In this document: positions 29,202-37,957 of the stretch, piece by piece
Layout of the letters: every line of letters starts with the position of its first letter
Numbering within the stretch: position 1 is the stretch's first letter
Assembly: GCA_020248985.1 (NCBI GenBank)
Contig: JADCGL010000030.1
Span: 62,001-126,000 of the forward strand
Direction of reading: 5' to 3'
Origin: Telmatospirillum sp.
GTDB taxonomy: Bacteria; Pseudomonadota; Alphaproteobacteria; CACIAM-22H2
Length of the DNA stretch: 64,000 bases
The notes under the pieces: model-generated
What the model was told of the DNA's origin: nothing
Databases searched by the model: none
Seen by the model: only the letters and a program-made list of their open reading frames with translations
Position numbers and translations under genes: made by a program

Positions 29202-30353
29202 ATGACGTTGATCACCGAGTCTGCAGCTCTCGCGGCATTTTGCGCCAAAGTCTCCACGTCGAGCTACGTAACGGTCGACACGGAGTTCATGCGCGACCGG
29301 ACCTATTATCCGCAGCTCTGCCTCGTCCAGGTGGCGGGGCCCGACGATGCGGCCGCCATCGACGCGCTCGCGCCCGGCATCGACCTGTCGCCGCTGCTGG
29401 CCCTGATGGACAATCCGGCGATTCTGAAGGTTTTCCACGCCGCGCGCCAAGATCTTGAGATTTTCTACAATCTGACCGGCCGCGTGCCTACCCCGCTGTT
29501 CGATACCCAGGTCGCGGCCATGGTGTGCGGCTTCGGCGACCAGGTCAGCTACGAGACCCTGGCCGCCCAATTGTCGCGCGCGCGCATCGACAAATCCGTG
29601 CGGTTTACGGACTGGGCGCAGCGCCCGCTCTCCGAGCGCCAGGTCACCTACGCCCTGTCCGACGTCACGCATCTGCGCCCCGCCTACGAGGCTTTGGCGC
29701 GCAAACTGGCCGCCAACGGCCGAGCCGGCTGGCTGCAGGAGGAAATGGCCACCCTGCTGGACCCAGCGACCTACCGGCTCGATCCCGAGGAGGTTTGGCG
29801 ACGCATGCGCCCGCGTGGGGCGAAGCCTAAGTTCCTGGCGATCATGAAAGAGGTCACGGCGTGGCGCGAACGCGAGGCCCAGCGCCGCGATACGCCGCGC
29901 AACCGCGTGGTCCGCGACGAGACCATCCTGGACCTCTGCGCCCATGCGCCAACCACGCTCGACGAGCTTGCACGCATGCGTGGCCTCTCGAAGAACTTCG
30001 CCGATGGCCGTCTCGGCCAGGAATTGCTCGATGCCGTAAAGCGGGGTTTGGCCATGCCGCAAGCCGAAATCCCGACCTTGCCGGACAGCCCGGACCTGCC
30101 ATCGGGCCTTGGGCCGATCGTCGAACTGCTCAAAGTTTTGTTGAAGATGAAGTGCGAAGAGCATGGTGTCGCTCAGAAACTTGTTGCCACTACGGCTGAA
30201 CTTGAGCGTATTGCAGCTAGCGACGACGATACCGGCATCCCGGCCCTGCAAGGCTGGCGGCGCGAGGTCTTCGGCAGTGCCGCCCTCGACCTCAAGGCAA
30301 GCAAACTCGCCTTCACGCTGAAGGGAAAAAAGATCGTTCTATTGAAACTATAA
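29202..30353 (+). CDS. rnd: Ribonuclease D
   Basis: 383-residue DEDD-type 3'-to-5' exonuclease acting in tRNA 3' maturation. Exo I is TVDTEFMRDRTYYPQLCLVQ, Exo II is LKVFHAARQDLEIFYN, and Exo III is QVTYALSDVTHLRPAYEAL. An HRDC domain covers about 210-290, including NRVVRDETILDLCAHAP. It is divergent from aspS. The last 70 codons use noticeably more AT-ending codons than the rest, and the gene is followed by an AT-rich 60-bp gap to the convergent TPR-methyltransferase gene. Confidence 0.95.
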   Translation: MTLITESAALAAFCAKVSTSSYVTVDTEFMRDRTYYPQLCLVQVAGPDDAAAIDALAPGIDLSPLLALMDNPAILKVFHAARQDLEIFYNLTGRVPTPLFDTQVAAMVCGFGDQVSYETLAAQLSRARIDKSVRFTDWAQRPLSERQVTYALSDVTHLRPAYEALARKLAANGRAGWLQEEMATLLDPATYRLDPEEVWRRMRPRGAKPKFLAIMKEVTAWREREAQRRDTPRNRVVRDETILDLCAHAPTTLDELARMRGLSKNFADGRLGQELLDAVKRGLAMPQAEIPTLPDSPDLPSGLGPIVELLKVLLKMKCEEHGVAQKLVATTAELERIAASDDDTGIPALQGWRREVFGSAALDLKASKLAFTLKGKKIVLLKL

Positions 30354-30377
30354 TTTTATTTCAGATGCTTATATGTC

Positions 30378-30402
30378 TTTTCTACCGTCCTAGTTTAGAA
30401 AA
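30378..30402. other. AT-rich inverted repeat between convergent genes
   Basis: TTTTCTA (30378-30384) and TAGAAAA (30396-30402) form an inverted repeat around an 11-base loop in the 59-bp gap between rnd and the convergent methyltransferase gene. The stem is weak, so a terminator role is only a guess. Confidence 0.25.
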
Positions 30403-30412
30403 AATCCAGGAT

Positions 30413-32524
30413 CTACAGCGCTGCAACTTTCTGAACCCAGAACTGATACATACCGCTGAATACGAGCGGATGGCGACGCTCGAATTCGTCCCAACAGGCA
30501 AGATCGGTTTTGGCGGTCGGGTTGGGAAAGGCGTGCGCAAACGCAAGCGCTACATCCGCCGCTATATCGAAGCCCAAGAACGCGAAGCCAAAGCGCTGCA
30601 GCCAACCCGCGATCTCGGGCAGCGTGTGGCGGTGCTCCTGGACATGGAAAAACAGATCGCGACAGCCGCCCGTCGAGCCGAAATCGAACGTTTCGAGCGC
30701 GAGCGTACGCGGCTCGCCGGGTGGGAGCGCACGCAGTTCCTGGCGGCAGCGGCGGATATCGGCGGCCGTCGGCACGAAACCGCGTTCGGCGATGTAGTCG
30801 CGCACGGCCACGACCGTCGCGCGCGCATGCGCAGAATAGAGCCCGATGCGAAACAGCCCGCCGGGACGCAAGCGCCCGGACAGGACGGCAAAGCCCGCCT
30901 GCGGATCGGCCAGGTGGTGCAGCACGCCGACGGATTCCACGATGTCGAATTGGCGATCGAGGGTCCCCAACTGCAGCAAATCGGCTTGCGCAAAGTCGAG
31001 ATTCCCGAGGCCCATCTCCTCGGCCTTGCGCGCGGCATAGCCGAGACTCGCAAGGCTAAGGTCAATGGCCAGGATACGCGCGGCTGGATATTCGAGGGCG
31101 CGCTCGACCGCATGCTGACCGGTGCCGCATCCGGCAATCAGAATGTCCGGGGCTATGCGATCTCGTAGATCGAACGGCAGATGGCCGAAACGCGCGCGCA
31201 AGGTTTGGGCCGCCGATAAGGTCGATTTCTCCGGTGGCAGCCGCGTCCAGCGGGGATAGGGATTGGCTTCGTACTGCGCTTGCACGGCGCGCGACACCGG
31301 TGCGACGACCGTGCCGATCTTCGGCAAGCCCAAGCGGATCGCCTTTTCGCGTAAAGGTGCAGCGACTTGCACTGCGAGCAATGCGGCGACCGGTACCGGC
31401 CATGGCAGCGCCTGCCATTTTGGCGCATCGGCGATATCGCCAAGCGGCGCATAGCAAGCGGCGACGACGAGATCCCACAAATCCGGTGCACGTTTGCCGA
31501 CGAGCCGCGCGGCATGTGCGGCGGCCCGCACATCTTCCTCGGCGTCGGTTGCGAAAACGTACTCGTTGTTGAAACAATGTTCGGCAAGCGCGCAGGCAAA
31601 ATCGAGATGCGTTTCGATCCGCAAGTCGGGCTCGGCCAACAGACGGCGGCGCATTTGCGTCAACCAAGCTTCGATCTTGGCGTCGCTGAAAATCGCGGCG
31701 CGCAGCAACGCGGCCAGCAGCTTCATTTGCGGATCGGGTCGATCGCCAATCAGCGCGCGTGCGGGCCGCGCCAGATCGCTGGGGCGGGTCCAGGCCTCGC
31801 GCAAGGCGCGTTCGAGCGTGTGCACCAGTTCGGGCGTCGCTGCACTCGGCGTACTCGCCGCCAGAGCTTCGCAAAACAGGCGCTTCGCGCTGGCGGTCTC
31901 CTTGGTTTTCAAAGCCACCTGCGCTTGCGCCAAAGCCTGCTCCCCCAGCCCTTGCGCAAGCAGGGCGTAGCCCAAGGCGACCTGCGCTTCAACCAACGCA
32001 GGCGCCAAAGCGATCGCCCGTTCGAAAGCGGCGCAGGCCGCCGCAGGATTGCCCAAGTTGCGCAAGGCAAGGCCGCGATTGAGATGCGTCTGCGCGTCGT
32101 CGGGGGCAAGCGCCAAGGCTTTCGCGAACGCTGCAAGAGCCGCCACCGGCTGACCGAGCCGATCGCGCATGGCGCCGATATTCGTATGCGCTGCCGCCAA
32201 GCGCGGATCGAGCGCGGCCGCGCGTTCGAAGGCGGCAAGCGCTTCCTCGGGCCGGTCGATCTGAGCAAGCGCGTTGCCGAGACTGCCATGGACCGCCGCG
32301 ATCTCCGGCCGCAAGGCGGCGACAGTGCGGAATGCGGCGGCGGCGGCGGCATGGCGCCCGAGCTGGGCCGAAACGATGCCGAGATTGTTGTGCGCCTCGG
32401 CATAGCTCGGCTGCAGCCTTGCCGCCTCGGCAAACGCCGCGGCGGCCGCTTCGAGCGCACCCTGCCCACTCAGCGTCATGCCGCGGTCGAAAGCAGCCTC
32501 AGCGGGCGATCTTTGAGTCGACAT
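30413..32524 (-). CDS. TPR protein fused to a class I SAM-dependent methyltransferase
   Basis: 703-residue two-part protein. Residues 1 to about 210 are consecutive 34-residue TPR units (for example YAEAHNNLGIVSAQLGRH, LAAAHTNIGAMRDRLGQP, DAQTHLNRGLALRNLGNP). A helical middle region leads to a methyltransferase domain near residue 440 with motif I ILIAGCGTGQHAVERAL, followed by ILAIDLSLASLGYAARK and SVGVLHHLADPQAGFAVLSG. Segment YEANPYPRW just before motif I recurs in such TPR-methyltransferases. The substrate is unknown; a protein bound by the TPRs or a glycan are possible. The start lies ten bases after the upstream hydrolase-like gene, making it the last gene of ppk-ppx-hydrolase-TPR. Confidence 0.85.
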   Translation of the reverse strand: MSTQRSPAEAAFDRGMTLSGQGALEAAAAAFAEAARLQPSYAEAHNNLGIVSAQLGRHAAAAAAFRTVAALRPEIAAVHGSLGNALAQIDRPEEALAAFERAAALDPRLAAAHTNIGAMRDRLGQPVAALAAFAKALALAPDDAQTHLNRGLALRNLGNPAAACAAFERAIALAPALVEAQVALGYALLAQGLGEQALAQAQVALKTKETASAKRLFCEALAASTPSAATPELVHTLERALREAWTRPSDLARPARALIGDRPDPQMKLLAALLRAAIFSDAKIEAWLTQMRRRLLAEPDLRIETHLDFACALAEHCFNNEYVFATDAEEDVRAAAHAARLVGKRAPDLWDLVVAACYAPLGDIADAPKWQALPWPVPVAALLAVQVAAPLREKAIRLGLPKIGTVVAPVSRAVQAQYEANPYPRWTRLPPEKSTLSAAQTLRARFGHLPFDLRDRIAPDILIAGCGTGQHAVERALEYPAARILAIDLSLASLGYAARKAEEMGLGNLDFAQADLLQLGTLDRQFDIVESVGVLHHLADPQAGFAVLSGRLRPGGLFRIGLYSAHARATVVAVRDYIAERGFVPTAADIRRCRQELRALPPGEPRTLALETFDFGSTGGCRDLFFHVQEHRHTLPEIAGWLQRFGFAFLGFDIAADVALAFAHAFPNPTAKTDLACWDEFERRHPLVFSGMYQFWVQKVAAL

Positions 32525-32534
32525 GGCGGTAAAG

Positions 32535-33332
32535 CTACAGGCCCGACGCGTCTTGCGGCAAATCGAAGAAGGCGCGCAGATCCGCCCAGGCAGCGTCGCG
32601 CACATGCGGCGCATAGGCCGCACGCGGTGCGGCCCGCGGGCTGCGCCAGAATGCAGTCGCGGCCGGCGCGGCCATTTCGGTCGGCGCATCGAACCCGTGG
32701 CCAGCCCCGCCATAGCGGATCGCCAACACGTTCTCGCCCCCCGTTGCCGCCTCGGCAAGGCGCGCGCAAATCTCGGGCGGGGCAATGCGATCGGCGTCGC
32801 CGAGCAGCAGCAGCATCGGCACCGGCACTTGCCAGCGTTCGAGCCGCGTGCAATCGGGATAGAACGCAGCCGCCGAACGGATGCGCGGCGCCACATCCGC
32901 CAGCACGGCCATCACGGCTGACCCGCCCTGTCCCCAGCCGATCAAATGCAGCCGATCAGGCACCACGTTCACTTCGCGCAGCGTCAACGCCACCACCGCA
33001 ACCAGGTCGCGCCGCAGGGCGGCAAGATCGAGCATTCGACACGCCGGGTCCAGCGACTGGCGGCGTGGATAGTCGAAAACAATGGCGATCACGCCCGCTT
33101 CGGCCAAGCGGCGCGCGGCGTCGTCGATGTGGCTGCCGACGCCCTCGCAGCCGGGTACGAGCACCGCAGTCGCGCGCGGCGCAGTGCCGCCTGGATGCAG
33201 CACGGCGACGAAATCGCCGAGCGGCAGCAGGTTCGGCGGCATTTCGCCCGTCCGCGCGCAGGCGCCAAGTGCCACGGTCAAGAACACGATGGCGGCCATG
33301 TGCCGCAGGCCGCAGCTTCTGGATTTCAGCAT
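32535..33332 (-). CDS. Dienelactone hydrolase-like lipoprotein without canonical nucleophile
   Basis: 265-residue alpha/beta-hydrolase-like protein with a lipoprotein signal (VALGAC, Cys24). The elbow that normally reads G-x-C/S-x-G is GWGQGG at residues 132-137, with Gly134 where the nucleophile should be. The other two triad positions look present: Asp in LLGDADRIAPP and His in GGAGHGFDAP. It may therefore be a binding or structural protein, or use a different nucleophile. The start is six bases after the ppx stop, so it is co-transcribed with ppk-ppx. The lipobox points to the inner or outer membrane, facing the periplasm. Confidence 0.75.
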   Translation of the reverse strand: MLKSRSCGLRHMAAIVFLTVALGACARTGEMPPNLLPLGDFVAVLHPGGTAPRATAVLVPGCEGVGSHIDDAARRLAEAGVIAIVFDYPRRQSLDPACRMLDLAALRRDLVAVVALTLREVNVVPDRLHLIGWGQGGSAVMAVLADVAPRIRSAAAFYPDCTRLERWQVPVPMLLLLGDADRIAPPEICARLAEAATGGENVLAIRYGGAGHGFDAPTEMAAPAATAFWRSPRAAPRAAYAPHVRDAAWADLRAFFDLPQDASGL

Positions 33333-33337
33333 CACGC

Positions 33338-34837
33338 TCAGCGCAGCTTGATCGAAACGCGCCGGTCGAGCGCGCGTGCCAATGCATCGAGCCTGCGGCC
33401 GACCACGTCGCCGACCATTGCGGCCATTTTGCGCGGCAATTCGAGCACGAGATCCTTTGGCGTCGTGCGCAGCTTCGTGGCGTCGAGCACCGACGACGCC
33501 CCGCCCGACAGCCGGTAAGCAACCCGCAGTGCGAGCCCCATCAGATAGGCTTCGCTGAGGGCCGTCTCGTCGAGCAGCGACCACGCCCCTTTGGTGACCG
33601 ACATGTCCGGCTCGCCTTCGTAGCGCGAATAGAGTGCGATCGCGACATAGGCGCGGCCCGGATGGTCGATGCCCGCGACCGGCATCGACAAGGCACGCCG
33701 ATAAGCGATCTCGCCGCGATGGTCGGGATGCTCGCTCCAGGCAATGTCGGCCAGATAGCAGCTCGCCAAGCGCAGGCGTGCGCGCGACTTGTCTTTGAAA
33801 AGAGGCTCGATCCAGTCCGCCAACTGCTCAGGCGCCACGCGATAGCGCCGGTTGCCCGCCAGCATGGCCGCCGCTCCCGACAGGAGTGGGTCGACCGTTT
33901 TGAGCTTGGTCGGCAACGAGTCGTAAAGGGCCCCCTCGCGCAGACCGTACGCCGAAAACACGAGGCGCTTTGGCTTGGCACGCCGCAAGGTGCGCTCGAG
34001 AACGAGAGCCGCAAGCGGCAGCGTATCGATGCGCTTGCGCGAAATGCCCATGAAACCTTCGAGAGAGGCGCGGCTTTGCGTCGCCAGCAGATTGAGAAAC
34101 TCAATCGCCGGCTCGCGCGCAATCGCGTAATGGTGGATAACGTCGAGCCCGTAGCCGACATGCGCCATATGCAGTTTGGCAAGGGCCCGCCAAGCGCCGC
34201 CGACCGCGTAGAAGTCGCCGTTCGCCGCCGCCTGGGGCAAGAAGCGCAGCTCGCGCAAGTATCCGTCGATCAGATCGCGCTGTTGTAAGCGCGACCGGTC
34301 GGCCATTTCGCGCAAGCGCAGCGGGCCGAGCGGCAAGGTTGCGTAGTCTTTGGTCTTGCCGCGCCCCAATGCCACAAGCTCGAGACTGCCGCCGCCAAGG
34401 TCGCCCATCGCCCCGCGCGCGTCTGGCATGCCCGCAATCACGCCGAGTGCAGAAAGCCGCGCCTCGTCCGCACCCGACAGCACGCGCACGGGCAGGCCCG
34501 TGGCAGCACGCAGCTGGGCGATAAAAGAGGCACCGTTCGAAGCGTCGCGCGCTGCCGCCGTCGCCATCGCAAACGTCTTGCGCACGCCCATCGCACGCGT
34601 GAGTACGGCAAAGCGCTTCAAATTGGAAAAAGCAAGGTCCATGCCCTCGGGATCAAGGGCACCTGTGCGTTCGAGCCCGCGCCCCAAGCCGCACAGGACC
34701 TTTTCGTTGAAGAGCGGCAAGGGCACCCGGCTGGTCCCGTCGAACACCACGAGGCGGATCGAGTTGGAGCCGATATCGACGACGGCCACCGGGCGGCGAT
34801 CGACATGTTGCGGTGGGCGCGTCCGGCGTTCGGTCAT
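33338..34837 (-). CDS. ppx: Exopolyphosphatase (Ppx/GppA family)
   Basis: 499-residue Ppx/GppA phosphatase that releases phosphate from polyphosphate chain ends or hydrolyses pppGpp. ASKHA-fold motifs are seen: VAVVDIGSNSIRLVVFDG (phosphate 1), MATAAARDASNG, VLSGADEARLSALGVI and GDLGGGSLELVALG (phosphate 2). A C-terminal helical domain of the HD-like type makes up the last 200 residues, as in the long Ppx form. It follows ppk by 21 bases on the same strand, the classic ppk-ppx operon. Confidence 0.93.
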   Translation of the reverse strand: MTERRTRPPQHVDRRPVAVVDIGSNSIRLVVFDGTSRVPLPLFNEKVLCGLGRGLERTGALDPEGMDLAFSNLKRFAVLTRAMGVRKTFAMATAAARDASNGASFIAQLRAATGLPVRVLSGADEARLSALGVIAGMPDARGAMGDLGGGSLELVALGRGKTKDYATLPLGPLRLREMADRSRLQQRDLIDGYLRELRFLPQAAANGDFYAVGGAWRALAKLHMAHVGYGLDVIHHYAIAREPAIEFLNLLATQSRASLEGFMGISRKRIDTLPLAALVLERTLRRAKPKRLVFSAYGLREGALYDSLPTKLKTVDPLLSGAAAMLAGNRRYRVAPEQLADWIEPLFKDKSRARLRLASCYLADIAWSEHPDHRGEIAYRRALSMPVAGIDHPGRAYVAIALYSRYEGEPDMSVTKGAWSLLDETALSEAYLMGLALRVAYRLSGGASSVLDATKLRTTPKDLVLELPRKMAAMVGDVVGRRLDALARALDRRVSIKLR

Positions 34838-34858
34838 TCTTGCTGTCTGGTCGGAAAC

Positions 34859-37015
34859 CTAGGGACTGACGATCTTGACTTTGCTTTTTCCGGCCTTGTT
34901 GAGCGCTTTGCCGCGCCCCGACAGGCTAGGATTGGTCATGAAGAAATGGTGCGCACTGAACGCATCCTTGCCCGCCGGCAAACGGTTGTAGACCCCGTTC
35001 GAATCGAGCAACCAACTCTGCGCTACGTCGCGCAGATTCGCCACCATGATCTGGTCCTGGATCTGCTCGTGCACGGTCGGGTTTTCGATCGGCACGAAGG
35101 ATTCGACGCGACCGTCGAGATTGCGCGGCATCCAATCGGCCGATGAAATGAAAACCTTCGAATCGGGGCTCGGCAGACCGTGGCCGGCGCCGAAACACAC
35201 CACGCGCCCGTGCTCGAGGAAACGCCCGATGAGGCTGCGCACGCGGATGTTCGACGACATGCCCTTGACGCCTGGGCGCAGGCAGCAAATGCCGCGAATG
35301 ACAAGATCGATCTTCACGCCCGCTTCGCTGGCCTCGTAGAGCTTGTCGATGATGCGCGGGCAGACGAGCGAATTCATCTTGGCCCAGATTGCGGCCGGGC
35401 GGCCGGCCTGCGCGTGTGCTATCTCCTCGTCGATCAGGCGCACGAGCGTGCGGCGCAGCGTGAGCGGCGCGAAAGCCAGCTTGTCCATCGCCTCGGGCGT
35501 TGCGTAGCCGGTCATGTAGTTGAACAGGCGCGCCGCATCCAGACACAGCGCCGGGTCGCAGCTGAAGAACGAAAAGTCTGTATAGATGCGCGCCGTAATC
35601 GGATGGTAGTTGCCGGTGCCAAAATGCACGTAGGAGCGCATGCCGCCCGCCTCGCGGCGCACGACATACGACATTTTGGCGTGCGTCTTGAGATCGATGA
35701 AGCCGTAGACGACCTGCGCGCCCGCCCGCTCGAGATCGCGCGCCCAGCGAATATTGGCCTCTTCGTCGAAACGCGCCTTGAGTTCGACCATCGCAGTCAC
35801 GGACTTGCCGGACTCGGCCGCTTCGACAAGGGCGCGCACGATCGGCGAATTGTCCGACGTGCGGTAGAGCGTTTGTTTGATCGCCACCACGGCCGGATCG
35901 CGCGCCGCCTGGCGCAGGAACTGCACCACCACGTCGAAGCTTTCGTACGGATGGTGGACGACGATGTCTTTGTGGCGGATCGCCGCGAAACAGTCGCCGC
36001 CGAAATCGCGAATACGCTCGGGAAAGCGCGGATTGTAGGGCGGGAACAGCAGATCCGGCCTGTCGCACGAAACGATCTGCTTGAGATCGGCCATGCCGAG
36101 CATGCCGCCCAGCCGGAAACAATCTTCGGGCTTGACCTGCAGCTGGTCGAGCACGAATTGCTGCAGATCCTCGGGCATGCCGTCGTCGATCGCAAGGCGG
36201 ATGACCTCGCCCAAGCGGCGGCGCTTCAAGGCGCTTTCGAACACGCGCACGAGATCTTCGGCTTCTTCGTCGACTTCCATTTCGCTGTCGCGCAGCAACC
36301 GAAAGCGGCCGGACTGCAGCATATCGTAGCCCGGAAACAGCCGGTCGAGATTCATCACGATCACGTCTTCGACCGGGATGAAGCGTACCGTTTCGCCCGG
36401 CAGGCGCACGAATCGTTCGACCTGGTGCGGCACCGGGATCAAAGCCTGCAGGATGCGCTTGTCCTTGCGCGCCGTAAGCTTCATGACCAGCGCCAATCCT
36501 TTGTTGGCGATGAACGGAAACGGATGCGCCGGATCGACCGCAAGCGGTGTCAGCACCGGAAAAATCTGTTCGGTAAAGCGCACGGCAAGCCACGCGCGGT
36601 CCTCGTCCGTGATCTCGGCTTGGGTAACAACCGCGACGCCTGCCGCGCGCAATTCACCGAACAGCTCGTGCCACACCAATTGCTGGGTATGCATGAGCTG
36701 GCCCGCGCGCCGGTGCACGGCCGCCAATTGCTGGGCCGGCAGCAAACCGTCGGCCGAGGTCTGCGTGATGCCCGCTTCGACCTGGCCCTTCAGACCCGCC
36801 ACACGCACCATGTAAAACTCGTCGAGGTTGCTCGCCGAAATCGACAGGAAGCGCAAACGCTCGAGCAGCGGATGGGCCTTGTTGCCGCATTCTTCGATCA
36901 CGCGCTCGTTAAAGGCGAGCCAGGACAATTCGCGGTTGATGTAGCGGCCGTCGGCGGTGTCGTTTGCCGCGCTGGCCGCTGCGGCAGGATCGCGAAGCTT
37001 GCTTTCGAGGGTCAT
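34859..37015 (-). CDS. ppk: Polyphosphate kinase 1
   Basis: 718-residue PPK1, which makes polyphosphate from ATP. The N-domain begins [18 protein letters not shown]. The autophosphorylated His and the second essential His lie in the paired phospholipase-D-like halves: [14 protein letters not shown], and [19 protein letters not shown] with the later [19 protein letters not shown]. The C-terminal end reads [15 protein letters not shown]. It is the first gene of ppk-ppx-hydrolase-TPR and diverges from sixA. No pho-box-like repeats were recognised in the short upstream gap. Confidence 0.96.
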   Translation of the reverse strand: MTLESKLRDPAAAASAANDTADGRYINRELSWLAFNERVIEECGNKAHPLLERLRFLSISASNLDEFYMVRVAGLKGQVEAGITQTSADGLLPAQQLAAVHRRAGQLMHTQQLVWHELFGELRAAGVAVVTQAEITDEDRAWLAVRFTEQIFPVLTPLAVDPAHPFPFIANKGLALVMKLTARKDKRILQALIPVPHQVERFVRLPGETVRFIPVEDVIVMNLDRLFPGYDMLQSGRFRLLRDSEMEVDEEAEDLVRVFESALKRRRLGEVIRLAIDDGMPEDLQQFVLDQLQVKPEDCFRLGGMLGMADLKQIVSCDRPDLLFPPYNPRFPERIRDFGGDCFAAIRHKDIVVHHPYESFDVVVQFLRQAARDPAVVAIKQTLYRTSDNSPIVRALVEAAESGKSVTAMVELKARFDEEANIRWARDLERAGAQVVYGFIDLKTHAKMSYVVRREAGGMRSYVHFGTGNYHPITARIYTDFSFFSCDPALCLDAARLFNYMTGYATPEAMDKLAFAPLTLRRTLVRLIDEEIAHAQAGRPAAIWAKMNSLVCPRIIDKLYEASEAGVKIDLVIRGICCLRPGVKGMSSNIRVRSLIGRFLEHGRVVCFGAGHGLPSPDSKVFISSADWMPRNLDGRVESFVPIENPTVHEQIQDQIMVANLRDVAQSWLLDSNGVYNRLPAGKDAFSAHHFFMTNPSLSGRGKALNKAGKSKVKIVSP

Positions 37016-37036
37016 GGGCGTTGGGTCCCGGCATTG

Positions 37037-37063
37037 GGGGCGACGCCGAGATTTCGGCGCCCC
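37037..37063. other. GC-rich hairpin in the ppk leader
   Basis: GGGGC (37037-37041) and GCCGA (37045-37049) pair with TCGGC and GCCCC (37054-37063), leaving a GATT loop and a three-base bulge. It lies 22 bases upstream of the ppk start, so in ppk mRNA it would sit within the 5' leader. On the plus strand it is followed by a short T run, but no gene upstream needs ending there. Confidence 0.35.
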
Positions 37064-37113
37064 AGGTTTTATGTTATCACGGTCCGACCTTAGACGCAGT
37101 TCATGTCAAAAAT

Positions 37114-37647
37114 TTGAAACTCAAGCGACTTTTCCTATTGCGCCATGCCAAATCGTCGTGGGCCGACCCTGGCCGCGCCGATTTCGAGCGCCCGCTCAAT
37201 GCGCGCGGCCGCAAGGCCGCCCTCGCCATGGCCGAGTGGCTTGCCGCCCGCAATCTTGCACCCGATCTGATCTTGTGTTCGGCCGCGCGGCGCACGCGCG
37301 AGACGCTTGCCGCCGTTCGCCCAGCCTTAGGCCCGACGGCCGAAGTCTCGATCGAACAGCGCCTGTATCTCGCCGAAGAAGACCAGCTCTTCGCACGGCT
37401 CGTCGAACTCGACGATTTGGCGCAGCCGCCCGGCAGCGCCATATTGATCGGCCACAATCCGGGCCTTGGCGACTTGGCCTTGCGCTTGATCCCGCGCGAA
37501 CGGCAGGAGATCCGCCGCCGCATCGCTGCAAAATTTCCGACCTGCGCTTTCGTCGATCTCGCTTTCGCCTGCGAAACTTGGGAAGCGATCGACGCGCGCG
37601 TTGCGACCCTCAACGACTATCTCGTTCCGGCCGAGCTCGAAAAATGA
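37114..37647 (+). CDS. sixA: SixA-type phosphohistidine phosphatase
   Basis: 177-residue histidine phosphatase. The catalytic RHG-type motif is LFLLRHAKSSWADPG, with Arg and His in the usual places near the start; the second His is in LIGHNPGLGDLALRL. SixA removes phosphate from phosphohistidines, in E. coli from the nitrogen PTS protein NPr. The start is uncertain: an in-frame TTG at 37114 gives the expected N-terminus (MKLKRLFLLRHA), while the nearest ATG is far upstream over the ppk promoter. It is divergent from ppk and overlaps the next gene by four bases. Confidence 0.85.
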   Translation: MKLKRLFLLRHAKSSWADPGRADFERPLNARGRKAALAMAEWLAARNLAPDLILCSAARRTRETLAAVRPALGPTAEVSIEQRLYLAEEDQLFARLVELDDLAQPPGSAILIGHNPGLGDLALRLIPRERQEIRRRIAAKFPTCAFVDLAFACETWEAIDARVATLNDYLVPAELEK

Positions 37648-37931
37648 AGCGTAACGCCTGGCTTCTGCTTCTCGCGATCACGCTGGCCGGCTGCGGCGGC
37701 GAGCCGGTCCTCGTGCATCCCACGCTGTCGTCGGAGCGGCAAGCGGCGATCCGCCAGGAATGCGAAGCGTCGTTCCCGGCGGCGGACACAACGCTGCCGC
37801 GCTGCCCCGATATCGGCGGCGACCGGCTTGCACTCGAACGCTGCCGCGCGGACGGCGATGCGGCTTTGCTGGCGGCCGTGCGGCGCGAGCGCGCAATCGC
37901 GGCGTGCCTGCGCGCCCAAGGTTTTCGCTGA
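37644..37931 (+). CDS. Small predicted lipoprotein, unknown function
   Basis: 95-residue protein with a lipoprotein signal (LLLAITLAGC, Cys18). The mature part has three further Cys (QECEASF, LPRCPDIG, ERCRADG, and CLRAQGFR gives a fourth), so disulfides are likely in the periplasm. The ending LRAQGFR is seen in small conserved lipoproteins, but I do not recognise the family. ATG overlaps the sixA stop (ATGA). Confidence 0.7.
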   Translation: MKRNAWLLLLAITLAGCGGEPVLVHPTLSSERQAAIRQECEASFPAADTTLPRCPDIGGDRLALERCRADGDAALLAAVRRERAIAACLRAQGFR

Positions 37932-37957
37932 ACGCCAAGAACTGTATTGTGAGCCTC

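Noticed and set aside
31367-34288. 973-codon plus-strand open frame across the methyltransferase, hydrolase and ppx genes
   Set aside because: It crosses three real genes and their junctions in antisense, with low-complexity Arg/Gln/Ala sequence.
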